A stretch of 5,437 nt of DNA from Castellaniella sp. UBA6218. GTDB taxonomy: Bacteria > Pseudomonadota > Gammaproteobacteria > Burkholderiales > Burkholderiaceae_B. Numbering within the stretch: position 1 is the first letter of the stretch; each line of letters opens with the position of its first letter. The translations under genes and the position numbers were made by a program. The notes beneath the pieces are model-generated. The model was not told the DNA's origin. It made no database searches and worked only from the letters and a program-made list of their open reading frames with translations. Location of the stretch: NCBI GenBank assembly GCA_002421865.1, contig DISE01000030.1, positions 52,660 to 58,096 on the forward strand, written 5' to 3'. This document shows, piece after piece, positions 1 to 5,437 of this stretch.

Positions 1-713
1 GAGTTGCGGCAGACCTCGTCGAAGCCCAGGGTGCGGGCGACCCGTTCGCGGTCGATGGGGTAGGACGTCCCGGCCAGCGCCGCGGCGCCCAGGGGCAGGC
101 GGTTGGTGCGGCGGCGGCAGTCGGCCAGGCGCTCGGCGTCGCGGCCGAACATTTCCGCATAAGCGAGCAGGTGGTGGCCGAAGGTGACCGGCTGGGCGAC
201 CTGGAGGTGGGTGAAGCCCGGCAGGATGGTACCGGCGTGCTCCAGGGCCAGTGCGGCCAGCCGGTGGCGCAGTTGCCCGAGCAGGTCGATCGCCAGGTCG
301 ATCTCGTGGCGCAGCCACAGGCGGATGTCGGTGGCGACCTGGTCGTTGCGCGAACGGCCCGTGTGCAGGCGTTTGCCCGCGTCGCCGATCAGTTCGACCA
401 GACGTTTTTCGATGTTGAGGTGGACGTCTTCCAGGTCCAGCGACCAGGTGAAGCCGCCGGCGCGGATTTCTTCCAGGATCTGCGTCATGCCGCGCTGGAT
501 GTCGGCCAGGTCGGCGGCGCTGATCACGCCCACGGCCGCCAGCATGTCGGCGTGGGCCAGCGAGCCCTGGATGTCGAAGGCCGCCATGCGCTGGTCGAAA
601 TTGACCGAGGCGGTGTAGCGCTTGACCAGGTCGGAGACGGGTTCGGAGAAACGGGCAGACCAGGCCTGCGACTTGTTGTCGAATTGATTGTGTGCGGACG
701 GGGTATTGGACAT
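1..713 (-). CDS. argH: Argininosuccinate lyase, N-terminal half (partial)
   Basis: This enzyme splits argininosuccinate into arginine and fumarate, the last step of arginine synthesis, and works as a cytoplasmic homotetramer of the fumarase/aspartase superfamily. Translation from the ATG at 713-711 gives 237 residues before the left edge; the family is usually about 460-470 long, so roughly half is present. Visible signatures are QAWSARFSEPVSDLVKRYTA near residues 16-35, LDLEDVHLNIEKRL at 92-105, HTGRSRNDQVATD at 117-129, and PGFTHLQVAQPVTFGHHLLAY at 165-185, whose THLQ histidine (H169) is an active-site residue. LPLGAAALAGTSYPIDR follows at 206-222. The signature loop GSSxMPQKxNP with the catalytic serine lies beyond the edge. 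No Shine-Dalgarno precedes the ATG, but a TATAAT sits nine bases upstream. The N-terminal extension before AWSARF and the overall wording resemble betaproteobacterial ArgH, unlike the alphaproteobacterial look of the other genes. The family call is secure; the ancestry call is from memory. Confidence 0.96.
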   Translation of the reverse strand, partial: MSNTPSAHNQFDNKSQAWSARFSEPVSDLVKRYTASVNFDQRMAAFDIQGSLAHADMLAAVGVISAADLADIQRGMTQILEEIRAGGFTWSLDLEDVHLNIEKRLVELIGDAGKRLHTGRSRNDQVATDIRLWLRHEIDLAIDLLGQLRHRLAALALEHAGTILPGFTHLQVAQPVTFGHHLLAYAEMFGRDAERLADCRRRTNRLPLGAAALAGTSYPIDRERVARTLGFDEVCRN

Positions 714-722
714 AGTGGGCGC

Positions 723-728
723 ATTATA
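723..728 (-). promoter_or_regulatory. Candidate -10 element of argH (leaderless mRNA likely)
   Basis: Read on the minus strand, positions 728-723 are a perfect TATAAT in otherwise GC-rich DNA. Only nine bases (GCGCCCACT) separate it from the argH ATG at 713. A start site six to seven bases after the box would fall about 2-3 bases before the ATG, so the mRNA would have almost no 5' leader. That fits the lack of any ribosome-binding sequence. I see no good -35 box 16-18 bases upstream, so this rests on the -10 alone. Confidence 0.5.
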
Positions 729-816
729 AAGGAGGGGAGCCATCGGGCCCGCGGCCGCGCCCTGGCCAGGGCGTGCGGCCAGATGCGCCCCGGGACCGGG
801 CGGGCATCGTCTGCGC

Positions 817-822
817 TATATT
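817..822 (+). promoter_or_regulatory. Weak candidate -10 for glnK-amtB
   Basis: TATATT stands out in the GC-rich gap upstream of glnK and would start transcription near 829, leaving a leader of roughly 20-40 bases. No convincing -35 hexamer lies at the right distance (around 794-800 reads GACCGG-like). It is immediately followed by the palindrome AAAAGCTTTT at 823-832. The glnK-amtB promoter is often sigma54-dependent in proteobacteria, but I found no good sigma54 site here. This is tentative. Confidence 0.25.
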
Positions 823-865
823 AAAAGCTTTTCAGCGGAATCCCGATACCATGGCGCAGCCCGAA

Positions 866-1204
866 ATGAAGCAGATCACTGCGATCGTCAAGCCCTTCAA
901 GCTCGACGAAGTGCGCGAAGCACTGACCGAGCTGGGCATCCAGGGCCTCACAGTGAGTGAAGTGAAGGGCTTTGGCCGTCAGAAGGGACAGACCGAAATC
1001 TATCGCGGTGCCGAATATGCCGTGAATTTCCTGCCGAAGGTGAAGATTGAGTTGGTGGTTTCCGACGATCTCGCCGAATCCGTCGTCGAATCGATCCAGA
1101 AAGCGGCCAATACCGGCCGGATCGGCGACGGCAAGATCTTCGTGCTGGACGTGGCGCGGGCGATCCGCATCCGCACCGGCGAAACCGACGCGGACGCGCT
1201 TTAA
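866..1204 (+). CDS. glnK: PII nitrogen regulatory protein, GlnK type
   Basis: PII is a cytoplasmic trimer that binds ATP/ADP and 2-oxoglutarate and reports nitrogen and energy status. The GlnK type binds AmtB and blocks ammonium uptake. Starting at the ATG at 866 gives exactly the standard 112 residues and places every key residue at its canonical number: Q39, T-loop Y51 (uridylylation site, in EIYRGAEY), K58, G87, K90, R101 and R103. The T-loop, the B-loop TGRIGDGKIFV (83-93) and the RIRTGE ending (101-106) are all intact, so the protein should be functional. An in-frame ATG at 851 would add MAQPE and give 117 residues. It has a weak AGCGGA (834-839) 11 bases upstream, whereas nothing like a ribosome site precedes 866, so 851 is a real alternative. 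amtB follows after 16 bases, which is why I prefer GlnK over GlnB; Azospirillum relatives call it GlnZ. Confidence 0.95.
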   Translation: MKQITAIVKPFKLDEVREALTELGIQGLTVSEVKGFGRQKGQTEIYRGAEYAVNFLPKVKIELVVSDDLAESVVESIQKAANTGRIGDGKIFVLDVARAIRIRTGETDADAL

Positions 1205-1212
1205 GGATTGCG

Positions 1213-1217
1213 AGGAG
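1213..1217 (+). promoter_or_regulatory. Ribosome-binding site of amtB
   Basis: AGGAG lies in the short glnK-amtB gap. It ends 3 bases before the ATG at 1221, 6 before the ATG at 1224 and 9 before the ATG at 1227. Spacing therefore favours the second or third of the three tandem ATG codons over the first. Confidence 0.7.
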
Positions 1218-1220
1218 ACA

Positions 1221-2588
1221 ATGATGATGGGGTTCAATGGGCTCGCTGGAAAGCTGAGCAGAGGGGTCGGGCCGGCGGCTCTGGTCGCCATTCCGCTAAC
1301 GCTGGCGGCGACGCCGGCCGCGGCCGAGGTTTCGGCGGAAACGGCATTCGTCTTCAACACCTTTTCGTTCCTGGTCTGCGGCGCCTTGGTCATGTGGATG
1401 GCCGCCGGCTTCGCGATGCTGGAATCGGGGCTGGTGCGGTCCAAGAACACGGCCGCGATCTGCCTGAAGAACATCACGCTCTATTCGGTGGCCGGCATCA
1501 TGTATTACCTGGTCGGCTACAGCCTGATGTACACGGATGTCAGCGGGTGGATCGGTTCCTTCTCGCTGTTCTACAACTCATCCGAAGCGGAACTGGCGCT
1601 GCTGGGCGCTGACGAGGCGACGGCCGAACAGGTCGCCGCCGTGGTCGATAACGGCTATTCGGTGATGTCCGACTGGTTCTTTCAGATGGTGTTCGTCGCC
1701 ACCGCCGCCTCGATCGTCTCGGGTACGCTGGCCGAGCGCATCAAGTTCTGGCCGTTCATTATCTTCGTCACCGTGCTGACGGCGATTCTCTACCCGATCC
1801 AGGGGTCCTGGACCTGGGGCGGCGGCTGGCTCAGCGAGATGGGTTTCAGCGATTTCGCCGGCTCCACCATCGTCCACTCCGTGGGCGGCTGGGCGGCGCT
1901 GACCGGTGCCATCATTCTGGGAGCGCGCAAGGGCAAGTACGCGGCCGATGGCCGGGTCACCCCGCTGCCGGGCGCCAATCTGCCGCTGGCCACGCTGGGC
2001 ACTTTCGTGCTGTGGCTGGGCTGGTTCGGCTTCAATGGCGGCTCGCAGCTGGCGCTGGGCTCGGCGCTGGACGCCACGGCAATGGCCATCGTGTTCTCCA
2101 ACACCAACCTTGCGGCCTGCGGCGGCGTGGTGGCGGCCTGCTTGCTGACGCAGATCCTGTACGGCAAGATCGACCTCACCATGGCGTTGAATGGCGCCAT
2201 CGGCGGGCTGGTGTCGATCACCGCCGGTCCGGACCTGACGCATCACTTCCTGTCGGTCGTCATCGGCGCCATCGGCGGCATTCTGGTGGTGATTACCGTG
2301 CCGCTGCTCGACAAGCTGAAGATCGACGATGTGGTTGGCGCGATCCCGGCTCATCTTGTGTGCGGCATCTGGGGCACGCTGGCGGTCGGCATTTTCGGCG
2401 GCGGCAGTCTGGTGACCCAGGTGATCGGCATCGTGGCGATCGCCGTGTTCATGATCGTGACCAGCGCCGTTCTGTGGCTGGTGCTGAAACTCACCATGGG
2501 CATCCGGGTCAGCGACGAGGAAGAGGCACTCGGCCTCGACAAGGCGGAGCTGGGCCTCGAAGCCTATCCGGAGTTCGGCCGGAGCTAA
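1221..2588 (+). CDS. amtB: Ammonium channel/transporter AmtB
   Basis: AmtB is a trimeric inner-membrane channel of the Amt/Mep/Rh family that takes up ammonium and is closed by GlnK. The 455-residue product begins with a cleavable-looking signal (basic KLSR at 11-14, hydrophobic stretch, ATPAAA ending near 35), then the usual eleven membrane helices. Matching E. coli AmtB, I see Q155 and F158 (Q104, F107), W199 (W148), D211 (D160), F271 (Phe gate F215), S275 (S219) and the twin pore histidines H219 and H378 (H168, H318). Signature stretches are GFAMLESGLVRSKN (63-76), DFAGSTIVHSVGG (211-223) and GWFGFNGGSQ (267-276). The cytoplasmic tail GIRVSDEEEALGLDKAELG (427-445) is the conserved segment tied to GlnK control. 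Everything needed for transport and PII gating is present. The start is one of three ATGs at 1221, 1224 and 1227; I list the first. It lies in an operon with glnK and ends before a strong terminator. Confidence 0.97.
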   Translation: MMMGFNGLAGKLSRGVGPAALVAIPLTLAATPAAAEVSAETAFVFNTFSFLVCGALVMWMAAGFAMLESGLVRSKNTAAICLKNITLYSVAGIMYYLVGYSLMYTDVSGWIGSFSLFYNSSEAELALLGADEATAEQVAAVVDNGYSVMSDWFFQMVFVATAASIVSGTLAERIKFWPFIIFVTVLTAILYPIQGSWTWGGGWLSEMGFSDFAGSTIVHSVGGWAALTGAIILGARKGKYAADGRVTPLPGANLPLATLGTFVLWLGWFGFNGGSQLALGSALDATAMAIVFSNTNLAACGGVVAACLLTQILYGKIDLTMALNGAIGGLVSITAGPDLTHHFLSVVIGAIGGILVVITVPLLDKLKIDDVVGAIPAHLVCGIWGTLAVGIFGGGSLVTQVIGIVAIAVFMIVTSAVLWLVLKLTMGIRVSDEEEALGLDKAELGLEAYPEFGRS

Positions 2589-2614
2589 GCCCCGCTCGAG
2601 CCGAGAAGAAACAG

Positions 2615-2646
2615 GCCCGGACGGCGAACCGTCCGGGCTTTTTCTT
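2615..2646 (+). terminator. Rho-independent terminator of glnK-amtB
   Basis: GCCCGGACGG (2615-2624) and CCGTCCGGGC (2629-2638) form a perfect 10-base-pair stem with a CGAA loop, followed by TTTTT-C-TT. It starts 26 bases after the amtB stop codon, so it should end the glnK-amtB transcript and insulate the next unit. Confidence 0.93.
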
Positions 2647-2700
2647 GGCCGTCGCCAGAACCTAACATAAGGACTCAACGAACTGGCTTAGTCTTCTGTA

Positions 2701-2728
2701 TTGTCTTTATCTTTTTCGCCGGTATAGT
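2701..2728 (+). promoter_or_regulatory. Candidate sigma70 promoter for aminotransferase-ftsK
   Basis: TTGTCT (2701-2706) and TATAGT (2723-2728) are 16 bases apart, close to the housekeeping consensus. They sit in an AT-richer stretch after the amtB terminator and before the aminotransferase start. Transcription would begin near 2735, giving a leader of about 65 bases to the ATG at 2801. It is the best promoter-like pair in the window, but it was judged by eye only. Confidence 0.55.
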
Positions 2729-2736
2729 GCGTTTGG

Positions 2737-2764
2737 AGGGATTGCCGGACGGGCAACCCTTTTT
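2737..2764 (+). terminator. Terminator-like hairpin in the aminotransferase leader
   Basis: AGGGATTGCC (2737-2746) pairs with GGCAACCCT (2752-2760), nine base pairs with A2741 bulged and a GGACG loop, and TTTTT follows at 2760-2764. It resembles an intrinsic terminator but lies only a few bases after the predicted start site at about 2735, upstream of the coding region. It could be a backup terminator for readthrough from amtB, an attenuator, or a stabilising 5' hairpin. The structure is visible; the function is not. Confidence 0.5.
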
Positions 2765-2800
2765 GCCATTTTGTCAGGCACCGCTTTACTGGGCACCGCG

Positions 2801-4006
2801 ATGATCAACGACCGGTTGGACGCTCTAGCCGATTATCCGTTCCGCAAGCTGAGCACGTTGCTCGACCCGATCAAGCCGGTCAGCAATGATGCGCCGCTGC
2901 TGCTGTCGGTGGGCGAGCCGCAGAATCAGCCGCCCGCCTTCATCAACGAGGTGATCGCCGAGAATGGCCATCTCTGGAACAAATATCCGCCGGCCCTGGC
3001 GACACCGGCCTATCGCCAGGCTGTCGCCGACTGGCTGACGATGCGCTACAAGCTGCCTGCCGGCTTTGTCGATCCCGACCGCAATGTGGTACCGGTGCCG
3101 GGCTCGCGCGAGCCGCTGTTCATGCTGGCGCTGGTGACGATCCCGGCGGCCAAGGGCGGTGGCAAGCCGGTGGTGCTGGTGCCCAGCCCGTCCTATCACG
3201 TCTATCGCGGCGCGGCGCTGGCGGCCAATGCCGAGACGGTCTATCTGCCGGCGACCGCGGCCACCAACTTCCTGCCCGACCCGGAGAGCGTGTCGAAGGA
3301 TGTGCTGGAGCGCACCGCGCTCTGTTATCTGTGCACACCGTCCAACCCGCAGGGCACGGTGGCGGACATCGCCTATCTGAAGAGCTGGATCAAGCTGGCG
3401 CGCGAGCATGATTTCGTGCTGGCGGTCGATGAATGCTATGCGGAAATCTATGACGCGCTGCCGCCGGCGGGCGCGCTGGAGGCCTGCGCGGCGCTGGGCG
3501 ACGGGCCGAACGGCTCGCCGATGGATAATGTCGTGGTGTTCCATTCGCTGTCCAAGCGCTCCTCGGCACCGGGCCTGCGCGCCGGTTTCATCGCCGGCGA
3601 CGCCAAGGTGATGGCGCGCTATGGCGAACTCATCAGCTATGCCTGCACGCCGATGCCGCTGCCGCTGGTGGCCGCCGCAACGGCGCTGTGGCGCGACGAG
3701 GCGCATGTCCGCGAGAATCAGGCGATGTACCGCCGCAACTTCGACATCGCGACCCGGCTGCTGGACGGCAAGGCGGGCTATTTCCGGCCGCAGGCGGGGT
3801 TCTTCCTGTGGCTCGATGTCGGCGATGGCGAGGCGGCTTGCGCGCGGCTGTGGAAGGAGGCGGCGATCCGCACCCTGCCCGGCGGCTATATGGCGGTGCC
3901 GGACGCGAACGGGGTCAATCCCGGTGCGCCCTATCTGCGCATCGCCCTGGTTTATGACAATGACACGATGGAGGATGCGCTCGGCCGTTTGGCGCGCGCG
4001 CTCTGA
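2801..4006 (+). CDS. PLP-dependent class I/II aminotransferase, DapC-like
   Basis: This is a fold-type I aminotransferase of 401 residues, a normal length. Visible landmarks are PFRKLSTLLDP (13-23), LSVGEP (35-40), PGSREPLFML (100-109), TPSNPQG with N182, AVDECYAEIYD with D210 (contacts the PLP ring nitrogen) and Y213, SLSKRS with the Schiff-base lysine K252, GLRAGF with R260 (PLP phosphate), and YLRIAL with R380 (substrate carboxylate). All catalytic residues are intact. The wording, especially GSREPLF, ECYAEIY and SLSKRSSAPGLRAGF, is close to the DapC type of succinyldiaminopimelate aminotransferase in lysine/DAP synthesis, but relatives are often labelled only as aspartate or generic aminotransferases, so substrate is uncertain and no symbol is given. 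I chose the ATG at 2801 because the conserved NDRLDALADYPF start follows directly; an in-frame TTG at 2771 would add ten unconserved residues. No strong ribosome site is seen. ftsK follows after 17 bases. Confidence 0.92.
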   Translation: MINDRLDALADYPFRKLSTLLDPIKPVSNDAPLLLSVGEPQNQPPAFINEVIAENGHLWNKYPPALATPAYRQAVADWLTMRYKLPAGFVDPDRNVVPVPGSREPLFMLALVTIPAAKGGGKPVVLVPSPSYHVYRGAALAANAETVYLPATAATNFLPDPESVSKDVLERTALCYLCTPSNPQGTVADIAYLKSWIKLAREHDFVLAVDECYAEIYDALPPAGALEACAALGDGPNGSPMDNVVVFHSLSKRSSAPGLRAGFIAGDAKVMARYGELISYACTPMPLPLVAAATALWRDEAHVRENQAMYRRNFDIATRLLDGKAGYFRPQAGFFLWLDVGDGEAACARLWKEAAIRTLPGGYMAVPDANGVNPGAPYLRIALVYDNDTMEDALGRLARAL

Positions 4007-4013
4007 CCATCCC

Positions 4014-4020
4014 GGAGGGG
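4014..4020 (+). promoter_or_regulatory. Ribosome-binding site of ftsK
   Basis: GGAGGGG lies in the 17-base gap after the aminotransferase stop codon, with its GGAGG core five bases before the ATG at 4024. It supports that start and translation of ftsK from a shared mRNA. Confidence 0.8.
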
Positions 4021-4023
4021 CCG

Positions 4024-5437
4024 ATGGCGACCACCAGCAACGCGACGACCCGCACCGCGCTTTTTCCGCCCGGTTTCGCGGCCTTCCTGAGGCGCCGCGC
4101 GCGTGAGGCCGCCGGCCTGGCGCTGATCGCGCTGGCCGTCGCGCTGGTGCTGTCGATGGTCAGCTATCATCCGGAGGATCCGTCCCTCAACACCGCCAAT
4201 ACCGGCCCCGTGCACAATTGGCTGGGCTATCCCGGCGCGCTGGCCGGTGACCTTCTGCTGCAGACGCTGGGCCTGTCGGGCGGCCTGCTGGCGCTGATCA
4301 TCGCCGCCTGGGGCTATCGCATCCTGGCCCGGCTGGGCGTGGCGCGCGCTGTGCTGCGCGTCGCCCTGCTGCCGCTGGGGCTGCTGCTTGCGGCGATGGC
4401 GCTGGCGATCGTGACGCCGCCCACCGGCTGGCCGCTGGTCAGTGGCCTGGGCGGTTTCACCGGCACGCTGCTGCTGGCCAAGGCGGGCGGGCTGCTGCCG
4501 CTGCTGGGTGCCTCGGTCGAGCTGGCGCTGGTCGGTCTGGCGGCGGGGCTGCTGGCGGCCTTGCTGCTGCTCTACACGCTGGGTTTCTCGCTGCGCGAAT
4601 GGTGGGGGCTGATGCGGCGCAGCGCACGCATGGCCTGGGCCGGTGGCGCATTGACCTATCGCGGCGCCGCCGCCAGCGGGCGTCTGGGCGGACGCTTGGG
4701 TGGGGCCGCCGCCAGGGCGGGCTACGACATGGCCCGCAAGGGGCTGCGGCAGGAGCCGTCGCTGAAGGGAACTGTGCTGTCGCGGGGCCGCGTTGCCGGG
4801 GATGGCGAGGACGCGGTGGAGGATAGGCCGCGTGCCGCCCGGAGCCCGCGCCTGGAACTGCCGCGCGAGCCGGCCGCCGTCGCGCCGAAGGAAACGCGGC
4901 TGGAACGCCGCAACCCGGCCAAGCCGTCATCCAAGCAGAAATCGCTCGATCTCGCGCCCAGCGGCGATTTCGAACTGCCGGAGATGGAGTTGCTGACGCC
5001 CGCGCCCACGCGGCGCAGTGGCCCGCAGCCGGAAGGGCTGGAGGCCAATGCGCGGCTGCTGGAAACCGTGCTGTCGGATTTCGGCGTGAAGGGCGAGATC
5101 GTGAAGATCCGGCCCGGCCCGGTGGTCACTTTGTACGAGCTGGAGCCGGCACCTGGCACCAAATCCTCGCGCGTCATCGGCCTGTCCGACGACATTGCGC
5201 GCTCGATGAGCGCGGTATCGGTGCGTGTCGCCGTGGTCCCCGGCCGCAGCGTCATCGGCATCGAACTGCCGAACCAGAACCGCGAGACCGTGTTCCTGCG
5301 CGAGACCTTCGAATCGGACGCCTATGAGCGCAGCGCCGCCAAGCTGCCGCTGGCGCTGGGCCACGACATCGGCGGCGTGCCGGTGATCGCCGACCTTGCC
5401 CGCATGCCGCATCTGCTGGTCGCCGGCACCACCGGCT
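4024..5437 (+). CDS. ftsK: DNA translocase FtsK, N-terminal part (partial)
   Basis: FtsK anchors at the division septum and pumps DNA to clear and resolve chromosome termini through XerCD at dif. Here 471 residues are visible and the frame stays open to the right edge; full proteins are usually about 800 or more. A cytoplasmic basic stretch (FLRRRAREA, 21-29) leads into about four to five hydrophobic segments (near 30-47, 76-98, 108-131, 143-165 and 166-187). A charged, Ala/Arg/Pro-rich linker spans about 190-315. FELPEMELLTPAP (316-328) is the conserved entry to the motor, followed by the alpha domain: LLETVLSDFGVKGEIVKIRPGPVVTLYELEPAPG (345-378), then IARSMSAVSVRV and PGRSVIGIELPN. The sequence stops at HLLVAGTTG (463-471), the first residues of the Walker A motif GTTGSGKSV; the ATPase core and gamma domain are outside. 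It probably shares a transcript with the aminotransferase. The family is clear from the order and wording of these blocks. Confidence 0.96.
   Translation, partial: MATTSNATTRTALFPPGFAAFLRRRAREAAGLALIALAVALVLSMVSYHPEDPSLNTANTGPVHNWLGYPGALAGDLLLQTLGLSGGLLALIIAAWGYRILARLGVARAVLRVALLPLGLLLAAMALAIVTPPTGWPLVSGLGGFTGTLLLAKAGGLLPLLGASVELALVGLAAGLLAALLLLYTLGFSLREWWGLMRRSARMAWAGGALTYRGAAASGRLGGRLGGAAARAGYDMARKGLRQEPSLKGTVLSRGRVAGDGEDAVEDRPRAARSPRLELPREPAAVAPKETRLERRNPAKPSSKQKSLDLAPSGDFELPEMELLTPAPTRRSGPQPEGLEANARLLETVLSDFGVKGEIVKIRPGPVVTLYELEPAPGTKSSRVIGLSDDIARSMSAVSVRVAVVPGRSVIGIELPNQNRETVFLRETFESDAYERSAAKLPLALGHDIGGVPVIADLARMPHLLVAGTTG

Noticed and set aside
730..737. AAGGAGGGG, a strong ribosome-site-like string on the plus strand between argH and glnK
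   Set aside because: No ATG, GTG or TTG follows at a useful distance, and no conserved protein begins here. It partly overlaps the argH promoter region.
792..805. GG-N10-GC spacing resembling a sigma54 promoter upstream of glnK
   Set aside because: Only the invariant dinucleotides match; the flanking -24 and -12 bases do not fit, and such spacing is frequent by chance in GC-rich sequence.
171..824. A 217-codon plus-strand frame over argH
   Set aside because: It lies antisense to argH, whose conserved motifs are unmistakable; the product is Val/Gly/Gln/Asp-rich without a family signature.
821..1477. A 218-codon minus-strand frame across glnK and the start of amtB
   Set aside because: It spans two conserved plus-strand genes and has no signature of its own.
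1578..2678. A 366-codon open frame on the minus strand opposite amtB
   Set aside because: It is the antisense shadow of a clear amtB. Its product is rich in His, Gln, Arg and Asp with no domain, as expected from the reverse of a GC-rich membrane protein gene, and it runs through the terminator.
2771..2800. An upstream TTG start for the aminotransferase
   Set aside because: The ten extra residues are not part of the conserved N-terminus, TTG is a weaker start codon, and no ribosome site supports it.
2727..2804. A 25-codon frame from GTG at 2727 whose TGA overlaps the aminotransferase ATG, like a leader peptide
   Set aside because: The GTG overlaps the predicted -10 box, so it would not be in the mRNA. 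There is no ribosome site, no run of regulatory codons, and such short open frames are common in GC-rich DNA.
2825..3706. A 293-codon minus-strand frame opposite the aminotransferase
   Set aside because: Low-complexity Arg/Gln/His-rich translation with no recognisable motif, fully inside a well-supported gene.
4722..5412. Minus-strand frames opposite ftsK
   Set aside because: Antisense to the conserved FtsK linker and alpha domain; Ser/Arg/Gly-rich products with no domain.

Overview
The window is GC-rich proteobacterial chromosomal DNA carrying five protein genes, two of them cut by the window edges. From about 850 to the right end, the proteins look alphaproteobacterial, most like the Rhodospirillales/Azospirillum side: a PII protein next to an ammonium channel, then a class I/II aminotransferase followed by the FtsK DNA translocase. 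The left-end argH fragment instead reads like a betaproteobacterial (Bordetella/Achromobacter-type) argininosuccinate lyase. These placements rest on remembered family sequences, not on a search.

Layout. (1) 1-713, minus strand: the N-terminal half of argH, running off the left edge. A perfect TATAAT lies so close to its ATG that the mRNA may be leaderless. (2) 714-850: a divergent intergenic gap. (3) 866 (or 851)-1204 and 1221-2588, plus strand: glnK and amtB, 16 bases apart, forming the classic ammonium sensing and transport operon. It is closed by a strong intrinsic terminator at 2615-2646. (4) 2589-2800: an intergenic region that is AT-richer than its surroundings. It holds the terminator, a good sigma70-type promoter (TTGTCT-16-TATAGT) and a second hairpin followed by five T's just downstream of that promoter. 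(5) 2801-4006 and 4024-5437, plus strand: a DapC-like aminotransferase and the start of ftsK, 17 bases apart and probably co-transcribed. ftsK is cut at the Walker A motif by the right edge.

How the genes work together. GlnK senses nitrogen and energy status and, in its de-uridylylated form, plugs the AmtB channel. All residues needed for this are present in both proteins. The aminotransferase may act in the succinylase branch of lysine/diaminopimelate synthesis, and its product would feed peptidoglycan, which would fit with a division gene downstream. This link is inference. ArgH makes arginine and fumarate and has no obvious functional tie to the others beyond nitrogen metabolism.

I see no mobile element, CRISPR array, RNA gene or clearly new system. 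The points most worth a second look are the apparent change of ancestry between argH and glnK, the possibly leaderless argH, and the terminator-like hairpin in the leader of the aminotransferase-ftsK unit.
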